Both the position numbers and the translations under genes were made by a program. A stretch of 64,000 bases of DNA from Albidovulum sp. (GTDB lineage Bacteria; Pseudomonadota; Alphaproteobacteria; Rhodobacterales; Rhodobacteraceae): contig JACKKB010000010.1 of the NCBI GenBank assembly GCA_020637635.1, forward strand, positions 86,686-150,685. The letters run 5' to 3'. Numbering within the stretch: the first letter of the stretch is position 1; every line of letters starts with the position of its first letter. The notes under the pieces were generated by a model, which searched no databases, had not been told where the DNA came from, and saw only the letters and a list, made by a program, of their open reading frames with translations. Positions 16,724 to 25,657 of this stretch are shown in pieces.

Positions 16724-17974
16724 ATGGCCATGAAACGCTATTCGGTTTTCGCCATCGCCCGCGAGGCGATGAGCTACCACCAGGGCTGGGAGCGCGCCTG
16801 GCGCAGCCCCGCGCCGAAGGCCCGGTATGACGTCGTGATCGTCGGCGCCGGCGGCCATGGGCTCGCGACCGCCTATTACCTCGGCAAGAACTTCGGCATC
16901 ACCAATGTGGCGGTGATCGAGAAGGGCTGGCTCGGCGGCGGCAATACCGGGCGCAACACCACCATCATCCGCTCCAACTACCTGCAGGACCCCTCGGCCG
17001 CGATCTATGAAAAGGCCCGCTCGCTTTACGAGACGATGAGCCAGGACCTGAACTACAACGTGATGTTCAGCCCTCGCGGCCTGCTGATGCTGGCGCAGTC
17101 CGAACACGAGATCCGGGGCTACCGGCGCACGGTCTATGCCAACAACCTGCAAGGCGTCTCGACCGAGTGGATCACGCCCGAGCGGGTGAAGGAACTGGTG
17201 CCGATCATCAATATCGAGGGGCCGCGCTATCCGATCCTCGGCGCGCTCTACCAGGCCCGCGGCGGCACCGCGCGCCACGATGCGGTGGCCTGGGGCTATG
17301 CGCGGGCCTGTTCGGCGATGGGCATGGACGTGATCCAGCAGTGCGAGGTGACGGGGATCCGCACCGAGGCCGGCTCCGTCACCGGGATCGAGACTACGAA
17401 GGGCGCCATCGGCTGCGGCAAGCTTGGCCTCGTCGTCGCCGGCCACTCGAGCGTCCTGGCCGAGATGGCCGGCTTCCGCCTGCCGATCGAAAGCCTGGCC
17501 CTGCAGGCGCTCGTCTCGGAGCCGATCAAGCCCGCGATCGACGTCGTGGTGATGGCCAACCTCGTCCATGGCTACATGAGCCAGTCCGACAAGGGCGAGC
17601 TTGTCATCGGCGGCGGCACCGACGGGTTCAACAACTACACCCAGCGCGGCTCGTTCCACCATGTCGAGGAGACGGTGCGGGCGCTGGTTGAGACCTTCCC
17701 GATCATCTCGCGGCTGAAGATGCTGCGCCAGTGGGGCGGCATCGTCGACATGACCGGCGACCGCTCGCCCATTCTGTCGAAGACCCCGGTCGGGGGCGTC
17801 TTCGTCAACTGCGGCTGGGGCACGGGCGGCTTCAAGTCGATCCCCGGCTCGGGCTGGGCGATGGCGGAACTGATGGCGCGGGGGGCTTCGCCCCTGACCG
17901 AGGAATTCTCCATGTATCGCTTCCGCGAGGGCAAATTCATCGACGAAAGCGTCGCTGCGGGGGTGGCGCATTGA
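16724..17974 (+). CDS. soxB: Sarcosine oxidase subunit beta
   Basis: Flavoprotein subunit of heterotetrameric sarcosine oxidase, which demethylates sarcosine to glycine with tetrahydrofolate as formyl acceptor. 416 residues. The dinucleotide-binding motif DVVIVGAGGHGLATAYYLG lies near residue 36. GWLGGGNTGRNTTIIRSNY and NCGWGTGGFKSIPGSGWAMA are hallmark SoxB segments. The start at 16724 has AGGGG 7 bases upstream; an ATG 6 bases later is also possible. soxD, soxA and soxG follow, but after an unusual 304-bp gap. Confidence 0.93.
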   Translation: MAMKRYSVFAIAREAMSYHQGWERAWRSPAPKARYDVVIVGAGGHGLATAYYLGKNFGITNVAVIEKGWLGGGNTGRNTTIIRSNYLQDPSAAIYEKARSLYETMSQDLNYNVMFSPRGLLMLAQSEHEIRGYRRTVYANNLQGVSTEWITPERVKELVPIINIEGPRYPILGALYQARGGTARHDAVAWGYARACSAMGMDVIQQCEVTGIRTEAGSVTGIETTKGAIGCGKLGLVVAGHSSVLAEMAGFRLPIESLALQALVSEPIKPAIDVVVMANLVHGYMSQSDKGELVIGGGTDGFNNYTQRGSFHHVEETVRALVETFPIISRLKMLRQWGGIVDMTGDRSPILSKTPVGGVFVNCGWGTGGFKSIPGSGWAMAELMARGASPLTEEFSMYRFREGKFIDESVAAGVAH

Positions 17975-18278
17975 TGAGTCGCGTCAACGCATCCGCAGGG
18001 GCGGCGCGACGGGCGCTGCACGCGCACGGGCTGGCTGGCCATCATTCCTGCGCGTCCTTGAGGTATCTGCCGGCCGGATTTGACTTCCGGCTTCGGCGCC
18101 GCCCTGTTCGTAGACCTGCCGCGCCGGTTCGCGCAACAGTGGATCCGCTCCGCTGCGCGTCCAGATTTCCAGGCTGCGCCACTCTGGTAGTCGAGTTCGG
18201 CTCATCCGAATCCCCTTCGCGGACGAGATCCGCAGCCGCTGATGCGCGGCCAGATGCACGCACCGGGAGGATGCTTCC
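17975..18278. other. Gap between soxB and soxD, possible decayed insertion
   Basis: soxB and soxD usually almost touch, so 304 bp here is unusual. On the minus strand an ATG at 18205 opens MSRTRLPEWRSLEIWTRSG, after which the frame loses sense. An adjacent frame carries basic text (RTGRRRSRKSNPAGRYLK). This could be the worn remnant of a small transposon-encoded protein, but I cannot identify the family and no terminal repeats or target duplication are clear. Confidence 0.3.
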
Positions 18279-18602
18279 ATGCTGACCCTTGAATGCCCCT
18301 ATTGCGGCGTGAAGGCCGAGGAAACCGAACTTGCCGCCGGCGGCGAGGCGCATCTGAAGCGCCATGGGCCGGGCTCGTCCGACGAGGAGTTCGAGAGCTA
18401 CCTCTTCCTGCGCAAGAACCCCAAGGGCGTGCATTTCGAACGCTGGCGCCATGCCTATGGCTGCGGCAAGTGGTTCCTCGCCGCCCGCTGCACCGCGACG
18501 CTCGAGGTCTTCGGCACCTATCCGGCGCAGTCGAAGGAGCCGCCTGCGGAACTGCAGGCGAAGATCAAGGCGAAACGCCCGAACTGGGAGGGCTACAAGT
18601 GA
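18279..18602 (+). CDS. soxD: Sarcosine oxidase subunit delta
   Basis: 107-residue zinc-binding small subunit. The N-terminal ECPYCG and the later RWRHAYGCGKWFLAARC supply the usual Cys/His zinc ligands. GGAGG lies upstream of the ATG. Its stop overlaps the GTG start of soxA (GTGA). Confidence 0.95.
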   Translation: MLTLECPYCGVKAEETELAAGGEAHLKRHGPGSSDEEFESYLFLRKNPKGVHFERWRHAYGCGKWFLAARCTATLEVFGTYPAQSKEPPAELQAKIKAKRPNWEGYK

Positions 18603-21580
18603 GCACGCGTCTGTCGAAGGGCGGCCGGCTGATCGACCGGACGAAACCGCTCCCGTTTTCCTTCAATGGCCGCGGCCTGCAGGGCTATCAGGGCGACACG
18701 CTCGCCTCGGCGCTTCTCGGCGCGGGGCAGGTGCTGGTCGGGCGGTCGTTCAAGTATCACCGCCCGCGCGGCGTCATGGCCAGCGGCGCGGAAGAACCCA
18801 ACGGGCTCGTCGGCCTCGGACAGGGCGGACGGTTCGAGCCCAATCAGCGGCTGACCACGACAGAGCTTTTCGCCGGCGCCGAAACGGCGAGCCAGAACCA
18901 CTGGCCGAGCCTCGAGTTCGACGTGGGCGCGATCAACAACCGGCTCGCGCGGTTCTTCCCGGGCGGCTTCTACTACAAGACCTTCATGTATCCGCGCGCG
19001 GCCTGGAAACATCTCTTCGAGCCGGTGATCCGCCGCTCGGCCGGGCTTGGCCGCGTGCCCGAGGCGCGCGACGAGGACCGCTACGAATACGCCTATGCCT
19101 TTGCCGATACCGTCGTTGTCGGCGGCGGCATCGCCGGGCTCGCCGCGGCGCTCGCCGCGGCCGAGAAGGGCGAACGCGTCTGGCTCATCGAACAGACCCC
19201 CCACTGGGGCGGGCGGGCCGTCGTCGACGGCGTCCAGATCGCCGGCGACGAGGCCGAAATCTGGGTCAAGAACACGCTCCAGACCCTTGGAAAGATGAAG
19301 AACGTGACGCTTCGGTCCCGGACGATGGCGGCCGGGCTTTACGATCACGGATACCTGCTGGCCTATGAACGCGTCGCCGACCACACGCCCGGCGACGGGC
19401 GGCCGCGGCACCGGCTCTGGCGGCTCCGCGCCGGCCGGGTGATCGCCGCGACCGGCGCCATCGAACGCCCGCTCAGCTTTGCCGGCAACGACGTGCCCGG
19501 CGTCATGCTCGCCTCGGCGGTGCGCGACTATGTCGTGAACTGGGCGGTGAGCCCCGGCGACCGGACGGTGATCGTGACCAACAACGATGACGCCTATCGC
19601 ACGGCGCTGGCGCTTCTCGACGCGGGCCTCTCGGTGCCCGCGGTGATCGACGCACGCCCCGTCGCCGGAGGCGCGCTGCCGGCCGCCGTCCGGGCCCGCG
19701 GGGTGCGGGTGCTCGAAGGCAAGGGAATCGCGAAAGTATCGGGATCCAAACGCGTTACGGGCGTTTCCGTATGCGAACACGCGGGCGAGGGCACCGAGCT
19801 TGAGGCGATCGCCTGCGAGGCGGTGGCGATGTCGGGCGGCTGGTCTCCGGTCGTCCATCTCTGGTCGCATTGCGGCGGCAAGCTGCTCTGGGACGAGGCG
19901 CGCGCGATGTTCCGTCCCGATCCCGACCGGGCGCCGACGGGCGCCGACGGTGCGCCCATGGTGCGCGCGGCCGGCGCCGCCAACGGCTGGCTCGAGGCGC
20001 ATGAGGTGATGGACTGCGCCCACCGCGCCGGCGGGGGCAAGGGCAGCTGTCCGGGCGCGGTGGCCGAGGAAGAGGCGCCGATGCTGCCGGTCTGGATCAT
20101 GCCGCAGGGCGCCGGGCCGGCGCTGCGCGCCAAGATGTTCCTCGACCCGCAGAACGATGTGAAGGTCTCCGACGTGCAGCTCGCCGCGCGCGAAGGCTAC
20201 GAGAGCGTCGAACACACCAAGCGCTATACCACGCTCGGCATGGCGACCGATCAGGGAAAGATCAGCAACATCAACGGGCTCGCCGTTCTTTCCGATGCAC
20301 TTCACCAGCCGATCCCGGCGACCGGAACCACGACCTTCCGTCCGCCCTACACGCCGATAAGCTTCGGCGCGATCGCCGGCGAGGCGCGCGGGGCGATCTT
20401 CCAGCCCTTGCGCCGCACGCCGATGCACGACTGGCACGAGACCCACGGCGCCCATTGGGAGCCGGTCGGTCAGTGGCGGCGGCCCTACTGCTTCCTGCGC
20501 CACGGCGAGGGTGTCCACGATGCCGTGCACCGCGAGATCCGCAGCGTCCGCAACGCGGTCGGGCTGCTCGATGCCTCGACCCTCGGCAAGCTCCTCGTCA
20601 AGGGGCCCGATGCCGGCCGCTTCCTCGACATGCTCTACACCAACATGATGTCGACCCTGCCGGTCGGCAAATGCCGCTACGGGCTCATGTGCACCGAAAA
20701 CGGCTTCCTCAGCGATGACGGCGTCGTCGCGCGGCTGTCCGAGGATACCTGGCTTTGCCACACCACGACCGGCGGCGCCGAGCGCATCCACGGCTGGATG
20801 GAGGACTGGCTGCAGTGCGAGTGGTGGGACTGGAAGGTCTACACTGCCAACGTGACCGAGGAATATGCGCAAGTGGCCGTTGCCGGCCCCAACGCCCGGA
20901 AATTGCTGGAGAAGCTTGGCGGCATCGACGTCTCTAAAGAGGCCTTCCCCTTCATGGAATGGCGCGAGGGCACGCTGGCCGGCATCCGGGCACGGATCTA
21001 CCGGATCTCGTTCTCGGGCGAGCTCAGCTACGAGATAGCGGTGCCGGCGTCCGAGGGGCTCGCGCTCTGGAACCGGCTCCTGGAGGCAGGCGCCGAGCTT
21101 GGCGTCGTGCCCTACGGCACCGAGGCGATGCATATCATGCGCGCCGAGAAGGGCTTCATCATGATCGGCGACGAGACCGACGGCACGGTGATCCCGCAGG
21201 ACCTGAACCTGCACTGGGCGATCTCGAAGAAGAAGACCGACTATCTCGGCAAGCGGGCGCAGGAACGCTCGTTCATGGCCTCGCCCGAGCGCTGGCGGCT
21301 CGTCGGCCTCGAGACGCTCGACGGCAGCGTGCTGCCTGACGGCGCCTATGCGGTGGCCGAGGGATCGAACGCCAACGGCCAGCGCAACATGCAGGGCCGG
21401 GTCACGTCGAGCTACCACTCGCCGACGCTCGGCAAGGGCATCGCGATGGGGCTCGTCCGCCACGGCCCGGAACGGATGGGCGAGGTGCTCGACTTCCCCA
21501 CCGACAACGGCAAGGTGGTGCGGGCGCGGATCGTCGATCCGGTCTTCTACGACAAGGACGGGGAGAAACAGGATGTCTGA
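18599..21580 (+). CDS. soxA: Sarcosine oxidase subunit alpha
   Basis: 993-residue subunit starting at a GTG that overlaps the soxD stop. The N-terminal domain (GYQGDTLASALLGAGQVLVG) resembles the 2Fe-2S-like fold of this family. The NAD-binding domain contains TVVVGGGIAGLAAALAAAEK near residue 170 and a second nucleotide segment around VIAATGAIERPL. The C-terminal GcvT/aminomethyltransferase-like half (from about residue 600, MHDWHETHGAHWEPVGQW) is the tetrahydrofolate site. Length matches known SoxA. It overlaps soxG by 8 bp. Confidence 0.95.
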   Translation: MSTRLSKGGRLIDRTKPLPFSFNGRGLQGYQGDTLASALLGAGQVLVGRSFKYHRPRGVMASGAEEPNGLVGLGQGGRFEPNQRLTTTELFAGAETASQNHWPSLEFDVGAINNRLARFFPGGFYYKTFMYPRAAWKHLFEPVIRRSAGLGRVPEARDEDRYEYAYAFADTVVVGGGIAGLAAALAAAEKGERVWLIEQTPHWGGRAVVDGVQIAGDEAEIWVKNTLQTLGKMKNVTLRSRTMAAGLYDHGYLLAYERVADHTPGDGRPRHRLWRLRAGRVIAATGAIERPLSFAGNDVPGVMLASAVRDYVVNWAVSPGDRTVIVTNNDDAYRTALALLDAGLSVPAVIDARPVAGGALPAAVRARGVRVLEGKGIAKVSGSKRVTGVSVCEHAGEGTELEAIACEAVAMSGGWSPVVHLWSHCGGKLLWDEARAMFRPDPDRAPTGADGAPMVRAAGAANGWLEAHEVMDCAHRAGGGKGSCPGAVAEEEAPMLPVWIMPQGAGPALRAKMFLDPQNDVKVSDVQLAAREGYESVEHTKRYTTLGMATDQGKISNINGLAVLSDALHQPIPATGTTTFRPPYTPISFGAIAGEARGAIFQPLRRTPMHDWHETHGAHWEPVGQWRRPYCFLRHGEGVHDAVHREIRSVRNAVGLLDASTLGKLLVKGPDAGRFLDMLYTNMMSTLPVGKCRYGLMCTENGFLSDDGVVARLSEDTWLCHTTTGGAERIHGWMEDWLQCEWWDWKVYTANVTEEYAQVAVAGPNARKLLEKLGGIDVSKEAFPFMEWREGTLAGIRARIYRISFSGELSYEIAVPASEGLALWNRLLEAGAELGVVPYGTEAMHIMRAEKGFIMIGDETDGTVIPQDLNLHWAISKKKTDYLGKRAQERSFMASPERWRLVGLETLDGSVLPDGAYAVAEGSNANGQRNMQGRVTSSYHSPTLGKGIAMGLVRHGPERMGEVLDFPTDNGKVVRARIVDPVFYDKDGEKQDV

Positions 21581-22133
21581 ACCGGCAAGCGCACTCGACG
21601 GGCGGTCGCGGAAGGGCTTCGTCGACCTGGCGGAGGCGGGCCTGCGCGGCATGATCACGCTGCGCGGCGATCTGTCGTCTCCGGCGATGAAGGCGGCGGT
21701 GAAGGCGACGCTGGGCACCGCGCTGCCGGCGCCGCGCCGCATCGTCACCGCCGGTGACCGCGCCGTGGCCTGGATGTCGCCCGACGAGCTGCTGATCCTC
21801 GTGCCCTATGCCGAGGCCGGCGCGACCCTCGCCACGCTCGGCACGGCGCTCGCCGGCCAGCACCACCTCGCCGCCGATGTCTCGGACGCGCGCGCGCTCT
21901 TCACGATCCGCGGCGCCAGGGCCCGCGAGGTGCTGATGAAGCTCTGCCCGGTCGACATGGAGGCGCTCGCCGAGGGCGAGATCCGCCGCACCCGCGCCGC
22001 CCAGGTCGCGGCCGCCTTCTGGCAATCGGCGCCCGATGAATTCACCCTCGTTTCCTTCCGCTCCGTCGCCGCCTATGTGATGGATCTCCTGGAAACCGCG
22101 GCGCGGAACGGATCCGAACTCTTCCCCGCTTGA
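21573..22133 (+). CDS. soxG: Sarcosine oxidase subunit gamma
   Basis: 186-residue gamma subunit with the expected RRIVTAGDRAVAWMSPDELL and VSDARALFTIRGARAREVL segments and the terminal FRSVAAYVMDLLETAA. It completes the heterotetramer. The start lies within the end of soxA. A hairpin follows the stop, closing the operon before sodB. Confidence 0.92.
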   Translation: MSEPASALDGRSRKGFVDLAEAGLRGMITLRGDLSSPAMKAAVKATLGTALPAPRRIVTAGDRAVAWMSPDELLILVPYAEAGATLATLGTALAGQHHLAADVSDARALFTIRGARAREVLMKLCPVDMEALAEGEIRRTRAAQVAAAFWQSAPDEFTLVSFRSVAAYVMDLLETAARNGSELFPA

Positions 22134-22166
22134 GGCTTCTTCGTTGCACCAATACCCTGCGGGGGT

Positions 22167-22189
22167 TCCGGGGGTGGAAAACCCCCGGA
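22167..22189 (+). terminator. Hairpin after soxG
   Basis: TCCGGGGG, a 7-base loop, then CCCCCGGA. No T-tract follows, but the position between soxG and sodB supports a transcription stop. Confidence 0.55.
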
Positions 22190-22271
22190 CGGGCCCCCGG
22201 ACGGGCTTGACCTCGGCCGGCAGAGGGCCCTTATACGAAAGAGGATTTCCACGGCGCGAAAGGAACAGACC

Positions 22272-22871
22272 ATGGCCTTCACCCTTCCCGATCTTCCCTA
22301 TGCCCACGACGCCCTCGCCGGGCTCGGCATGTCGAAGGAGACGCTCGAATACCACCACGACCTGCACCACAAGGCCTATGTCGACAACGGCAACAAGCTC
22401 ATCGCCGGCACCGAGTGGGAGGGCAAGTCACTCGCGGATATCGTGCGCGGCACCTACCAGGCGGGCGCCGTGGCCCAGAACGGCATCTTCAACAACGCCA
22501 GCCAGCATTGGAACCACGCCCAGTTCTGGGAGATGATGGGGCCGAAGCAGACCAAGATGCCGGGCGCGCTTGAAAAGGCGATCACCGAGAGCTTCGGCTC
22601 GGTGCAGAAGTTCAAGGACGATTTCGCCGCCGCCGGCGCGGGTCAGTTCGGCTCCGGCTGGGCCTGGCTCGTCAAGGACAAGGACGGGAGCCTGAAGGTC
22701 ACCAAGACCGAGAACGGCGTGAACCCGCTCTGCTTCGGCCAGACCGCGCTTCTCGGCTGCGACGTGTGGGAGCATTCCTACTACATCGACTTCCGCAACA
22801 AGCGCCCCGCCTATCTCGCGAACTTCCTCGACAAGCTGGTGAACTGGGAAAACGTCGCCTCGCGGCTCTGA
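22272..22871 (+). CDS. sodB: Superoxide dismutase [Fe] (Fe/Mn family)
   Basis: 199-residue cytoplasmic Fe/Mn-family dismutase converting superoxide to peroxide and oxygen. Metal ligands are His in LEYHHDLHHKAYVD (about residue 27), His in NNASQHWNHAQFW (about residue 80), and Asp and His in CDVWEHSYYIDFRN. The iron-type pattern (AQFWEMM) favours Fe, but metal choice cannot be proved from sequence. It sits after sarcosine oxidase, a peroxide producer. The last codons are duplicated in a tandem repeat running past the stop. Confidence 0.93.
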   Translation: MAFTLPDLPYAHDALAGLGMSKETLEYHHDLHHKAYVDNGNKLIAGTEWEGKSLADIVRGTYQAGAVAQNGIFNNASQHWNHAQFWEMMGPKQTKMPGALEKAITESFGSVQKFKDDFAAAGAGQFGSGWAWLVKDKDGSLKVTKTENGVNPLCFGQTALLGCDVWEHSYYIDFRNKRPAYLANFLDKLVNWENVASRL

Positions 22872-22896
22872 TCGCGGCTCTGATCGCGGCTCTGGT
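22861..22896. repeat. Three tandem 12-bp copies across the sodB stop
   Basis: CGCGGCTCTGAT occurs at 22861 and 22873, with a third near-copy at 22885. The first copy includes the sodB stop codon, so the array looks like slippage duplication of the gene's 3' end. Confidence 0.85.
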
Positions 22897-23313
22897 CGGG
22901 GCGGCGGCCGCGACGACCCTCGCGCGGACGGCGACACCCGCCGCGCGGGGGCGTGCCTCAGGACGTCCCGGCCGAACCCCGGCCGGGGGATTTGGCTGGC
23001 GGCGCGCAGGCGGATCGGCATGAGGGGCATCGCCGCAGACGACCTCGACGCCATCGTGCCGGTCTTGCGCCCGCCCGGGCGATGATCCGGGCCAGTGCGG
23101 CTCGAAGGGCGACACGACCTCGTCCACCTCCCCGGCCCGGGCTTGGCCCGGCAGGCCCTGATCATCGCCCCCGGGGCGAAGTCGGTGCCGGCCGCGCGCT
23201 GGCACGGGCGGCAGCGGCAGGCATGACGGACGCGGGTCGCAGGTCCGATCCGCCGGCAGACCCGCCGGCAGACCCGCCGCAGCCGCGCCGGCCTGCACGC
23301 GGGCGGGGCGCGC
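22897..23313. other. GC-rich intergenic region, no gene seen
   Basis: About 420 bp between sodB and the converging LOG gene. It has short repeats such as CCGGCAGACCCG twice around 23260. Open frames here are low-complexity and lack recognisable domains. Confidence 0.55.
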
Positions 23314-23871
23314 TCACGCCATGGCTTCCTTCAGCGCCGCTTCGAGTGCCGGCACGTCGCCAACCCGCCTGACCGTGCCCAGAAGCGTCTCCTCGGCGAA
23401 ACCCTCGGCGACGACATGGGCCAGGAGCGCGGCCAGAGGCGCCCAGTAGTCCTCGGTATCGACAAGCAGGATCGGCTTGTCATGCAGCCCGAGCTGGCGC
23501 CAGGTCAGAACCTCGAAGAATTCGTCGAGCGATCCGGCGCCGCCCGGCAGCATGACGATGGCGTCGGAATTCATGAACATGACCTTCTTGCGCTCGTGCA
23601 TGTTCTCGGTGATCACGAACCGGGCAAGGTCGCGGCGGCCCTGTTCGCGGGCGACGAGATGGACCGGGATCACGCCCATCGCCTCCGCGCCGGCCTCGGT
23701 CGCGGCGCGGCTCACCTCGCCCATGATGCCGACATCGCCCGCGCCGTAGACGAGCCGCCAGCCGTTCCGGGCGATCATCGCACCGGTCGCGCGGGCGGCT
23801 TCGGCATAGGCCGGCCGCACGCCCGGGCGTGAGCCGCAATAGACACAGACCGATTTCCCTTTATGCGCCAT
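23314..23871 (-). CDS. LOG family protein (TIGR00730), cytokinin riboside 5'-monophosphate phosphoribohydrolase type
   Basis: 185-residue Rossmann-fold protein. It opens VCVYCGSRPG and carries the LOG nucleotide-hydrolase motif PGGAGSLDEFFE near residue 108, with the catalytic Arg/Glu region ERKKVMF just before it. Family members cleave the N-glycosidic bond of nucleoside monophosphates; the bacterial physiological substrate is often AMP or unknown. It stands alone and is divergent from the LysM gene. Confidence 0.9.
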   Translation of the reverse strand: MAHKGKSVCVYCGSRPGVRPAYAEAARATGAMIARNGWRLVYGAGDVGIMGEVSRAATEAGAEAMGVIPVHLVAREQGRRDLARFVITENMHERKKVMFMNSDAIVMLPGGAGSLDEFFEVLTWRQLGLHDKPILLVDTEDYWAPLAALLAHVVAEGFAEETLLGTVRRVGDVPALEAALKEAMA

Positions 23872-23964
23872 GATCCTCTGCCTCAGGGTTTCTTTGACCG
23901 GTGATAGCGGCGTTGCTATGGTCGCTCAAGCGCGCTCTGGACGGGCGCCAGGGGTGGGGGACCT

Positions 23965-25611
23965 ATGCGTGAGGAAAGTGGTGCCGCGCCGGCGGCGAAC
24001 CGGGCGGCCATCTGGCTGACCGGGTCGCTGATCACCGGGATTGCGGCCGTGGGCATCTGGATGCTGCGCCCGGAGGCGGCGCCCGATGGCGCAGGGGCAC
24101 CGGCGCCCGGCGCCGAGACTGTGGCGAGCGCGCCGGCGGCGGCGCCCGCAACGGCGCCGGAAGCAGGTGCCGTGCCTCTGACCAAGCCCGCAGCTGCGCC
24201 GGAAAGCGCCCCGGTAGAACCCGCGGCGGAACCCGCGGCGGAACCCGCGGCGGAACCCGCACCGGATGCCGCAGCCGAAACCGCCCCCGAAGCTCCGGCG
24301 GCGACAGCCGGGGCCGCCGGCGGCGAGCCCGCAGCCGCCGACAGCGCGTCCGTGGCCGCGCCGGCCGCGCCGGCAGGCCCGAGTTTCGATACCGTGCGCG
24401 TCGCGGCCGACGGCGCGGTCATCGTCGCGGGCCGCGCCGAACCCGGCGCCGAGGTCGCGATCCGTGTCGACGGCACCGTCGCCGCGACCGGCCTTGCCGA
24501 CAGCCGCGGCACCTTCGCGCTCTTCTTCTCGCTGCCGCCGAGCGACGCGCCGCGTGTGCTCACGCTCTCTGCCCGCGCGGGCGAGACCGAGATGGCGGCC
24601 GCGGCCGAGGTCGTCGTTGCGCCCTTCGGCCCGCCCGAGGCTGTCGCGGAGGCGGCGCCTGCGGCCACCGCTCCGGCTGCGGGCGAGGGCGAGGCCACCG
24701 CAGCGGCGCCGGAGACGGCGGTCGCCGTTCCCGACACCGTTCCCGACGCCGCGACCGCGCAGCCGGAGGCGCCCGAGGTCCTGATCGTCGATGCCGGCGG
24801 GGTGCGCAAGCAGGCGCCCGCGGCCCCCGTGACCGCGCTTGTCATCGACACGATCGGTTATGGCGCGAACGGGGTTGTGCAGATCGCCGGCCGGGCCGAG
24901 CCGGACGGTTTCGCCCGGCTCTATCTCGACAACGCCGAGGTGGCGACGGTGCCGATCTCCGACGCCGGCCTCTGGCAGGCCGAACTTGCCGACGTGGCGC
25001 CCGGTGTCTACACGCTGCGCGCCGATCGCGTCGATGGCACCGGCAAGGTGACCTCGCGGTTCGAGACCCCATTCCAGCGTGAAACGCCCGAGGTGGTCGC
25101 CGCCGCGATGGCCTCCGGGACCGCGACCTCGGGAGAGTCCGCCTCCGCCGAGACAGCCCCCGCAGGAACCGCCCCCGCAGGAACGGCCCCCGCAGGATCG
25201 GCCCCCGCAGGAACCGCCCCCGCACCCTCGGCGCCCGCCGAGACGGCCCCCGCAGGGACGGCCCCCGCAAACCCGAATTCCGCGGCACCGGCCCCTTCGG
25301 GGTCGGCCGAGCCGGTCGCGACCGCCGCCGCGTCCGACGCCGGCGTTGCCGCTCGGCCCGAAACTGCCGCTCCGGCGGGTTCCGTTGCCCCGCAGGCGGG
25401 CGCGGTCGAGCCCGCGCCGGCATCGGGGGTGGCAACCGGCACCCGCGCGGCGATCGTGACGGTTCAGCCGGGCTTCACGCTCTGGCGGATCGCGCGCGAG
25501 AACTATGGCGACGGTGTCCTCTACGTGAAGGTCTTCGAGGCGAACAAGGACCAGATCCGCGACCCTGACCTCATCTATCCCGGGCAGATCTTCACCGTCC
25601 CCGCCGAATAG
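23965..25611 (+). CDS. Membrane-anchored LysM-domain protein with Ala/Pro-rich linkers
   Basis: 548 residues. A single membrane segment (about residues 13-33, AAIWLTGSLITGIAAVGIWM) is followed by an Ala/Pro/Glu linker. A beta-sandwich-like module starts FDTVRVAADGAVIVAGRAEP, then comes a second related module (IDTIGYGANGVVQIAGRAEP). A second low-complexity linker precedes a C-terminal LysM domain (VQPGFTLWRIARENYGDG to PGQIFTVP). The layout suggests an inner-membrane-tethered periplasmic protein reaching peptidoglycan. The two modules share VxIAGRAEP and look like a duplication. Function is unknown; this is a widespread alphaproteobacterial type. Confidence 0.85.
   Translation: MREESGAAPAANRAAIWLTGSLITGIAAVGIWMLRPEAAPDGAGAPAPGAETVASAPAAAPATAPEAGAVPLTKPAAAPESAPVEPAAEPAAEPAAEPAPDAAAETAPEAPAATAGAAGGEPAAADSASVAAPAAPAGPSFDTVRVAADGAVIVAGRAEPGAEVAIRVDGTVAATGLADSRGTFALFFSLPPSDAPRVLTLSARAGETEMAAAAEVVVAPFGPPEAVAEAAPAATAPAAGEGEATAAAPETAVAVPDTVPDAATAQPEAPEVLIVDAGGVRKQAPAAPVTALVIDTIGYGANGVVQIAGRAEPDGFARLYLDNAEVATVPISDAGLWQAELADVAPGVYTLRADRVDGTGKVTSRFETPFQRETPEVVAAAMASGTATSGESASAETAPAGTAPAGTAPAGSAPAGTAPAPSAPAETAPAGTAPANPNSAAPAPSGSAEPVATAAASDAGVAARPETAAPAGSVAPQAGAVEPAPASGVATGTRAAIVTVQPGFTLWRIARENYGDGVLYVKVFEANKDQIRDPDLIYPGQIFTVPAE
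24217..24260 (+). repeat. 12-bp coding repeat in the LysM gene
   Basis: GAACCCGCGGCG is repeated three full times and part of a fourth, in frame, giving Glu-Pro-Ala-Ala units in the first linker. Such perfect repeats can change copy number by slippage without breaking the frame. Confidence 0.9.
25156..25275 (+). repeat. 15-bp coding repeat in the LysM gene
   Basis: Eight units related to GCCCCCGCAGGAACC encode APAGT-like pentapeptides in the second linker. The first four are nearly identical and later ones diverge, so expansion appears recent at the 5' side. Confidence 0.9.
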
Positions 25612-25657
25612 CGCCGCCTTCCCGCCCTGGCCGGAGCCACTGCGACCGGGCGCGCCG

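Noticed and set aside
18593..21748. A 1051-residue open frame on the minus strand opposite soxA
   Set aside because: It is the antisense shadow of soxA in GC-rich DNA: no recognisable domain, His/Arg/Asp-rich composition, and the plus strand has a full-length family match.
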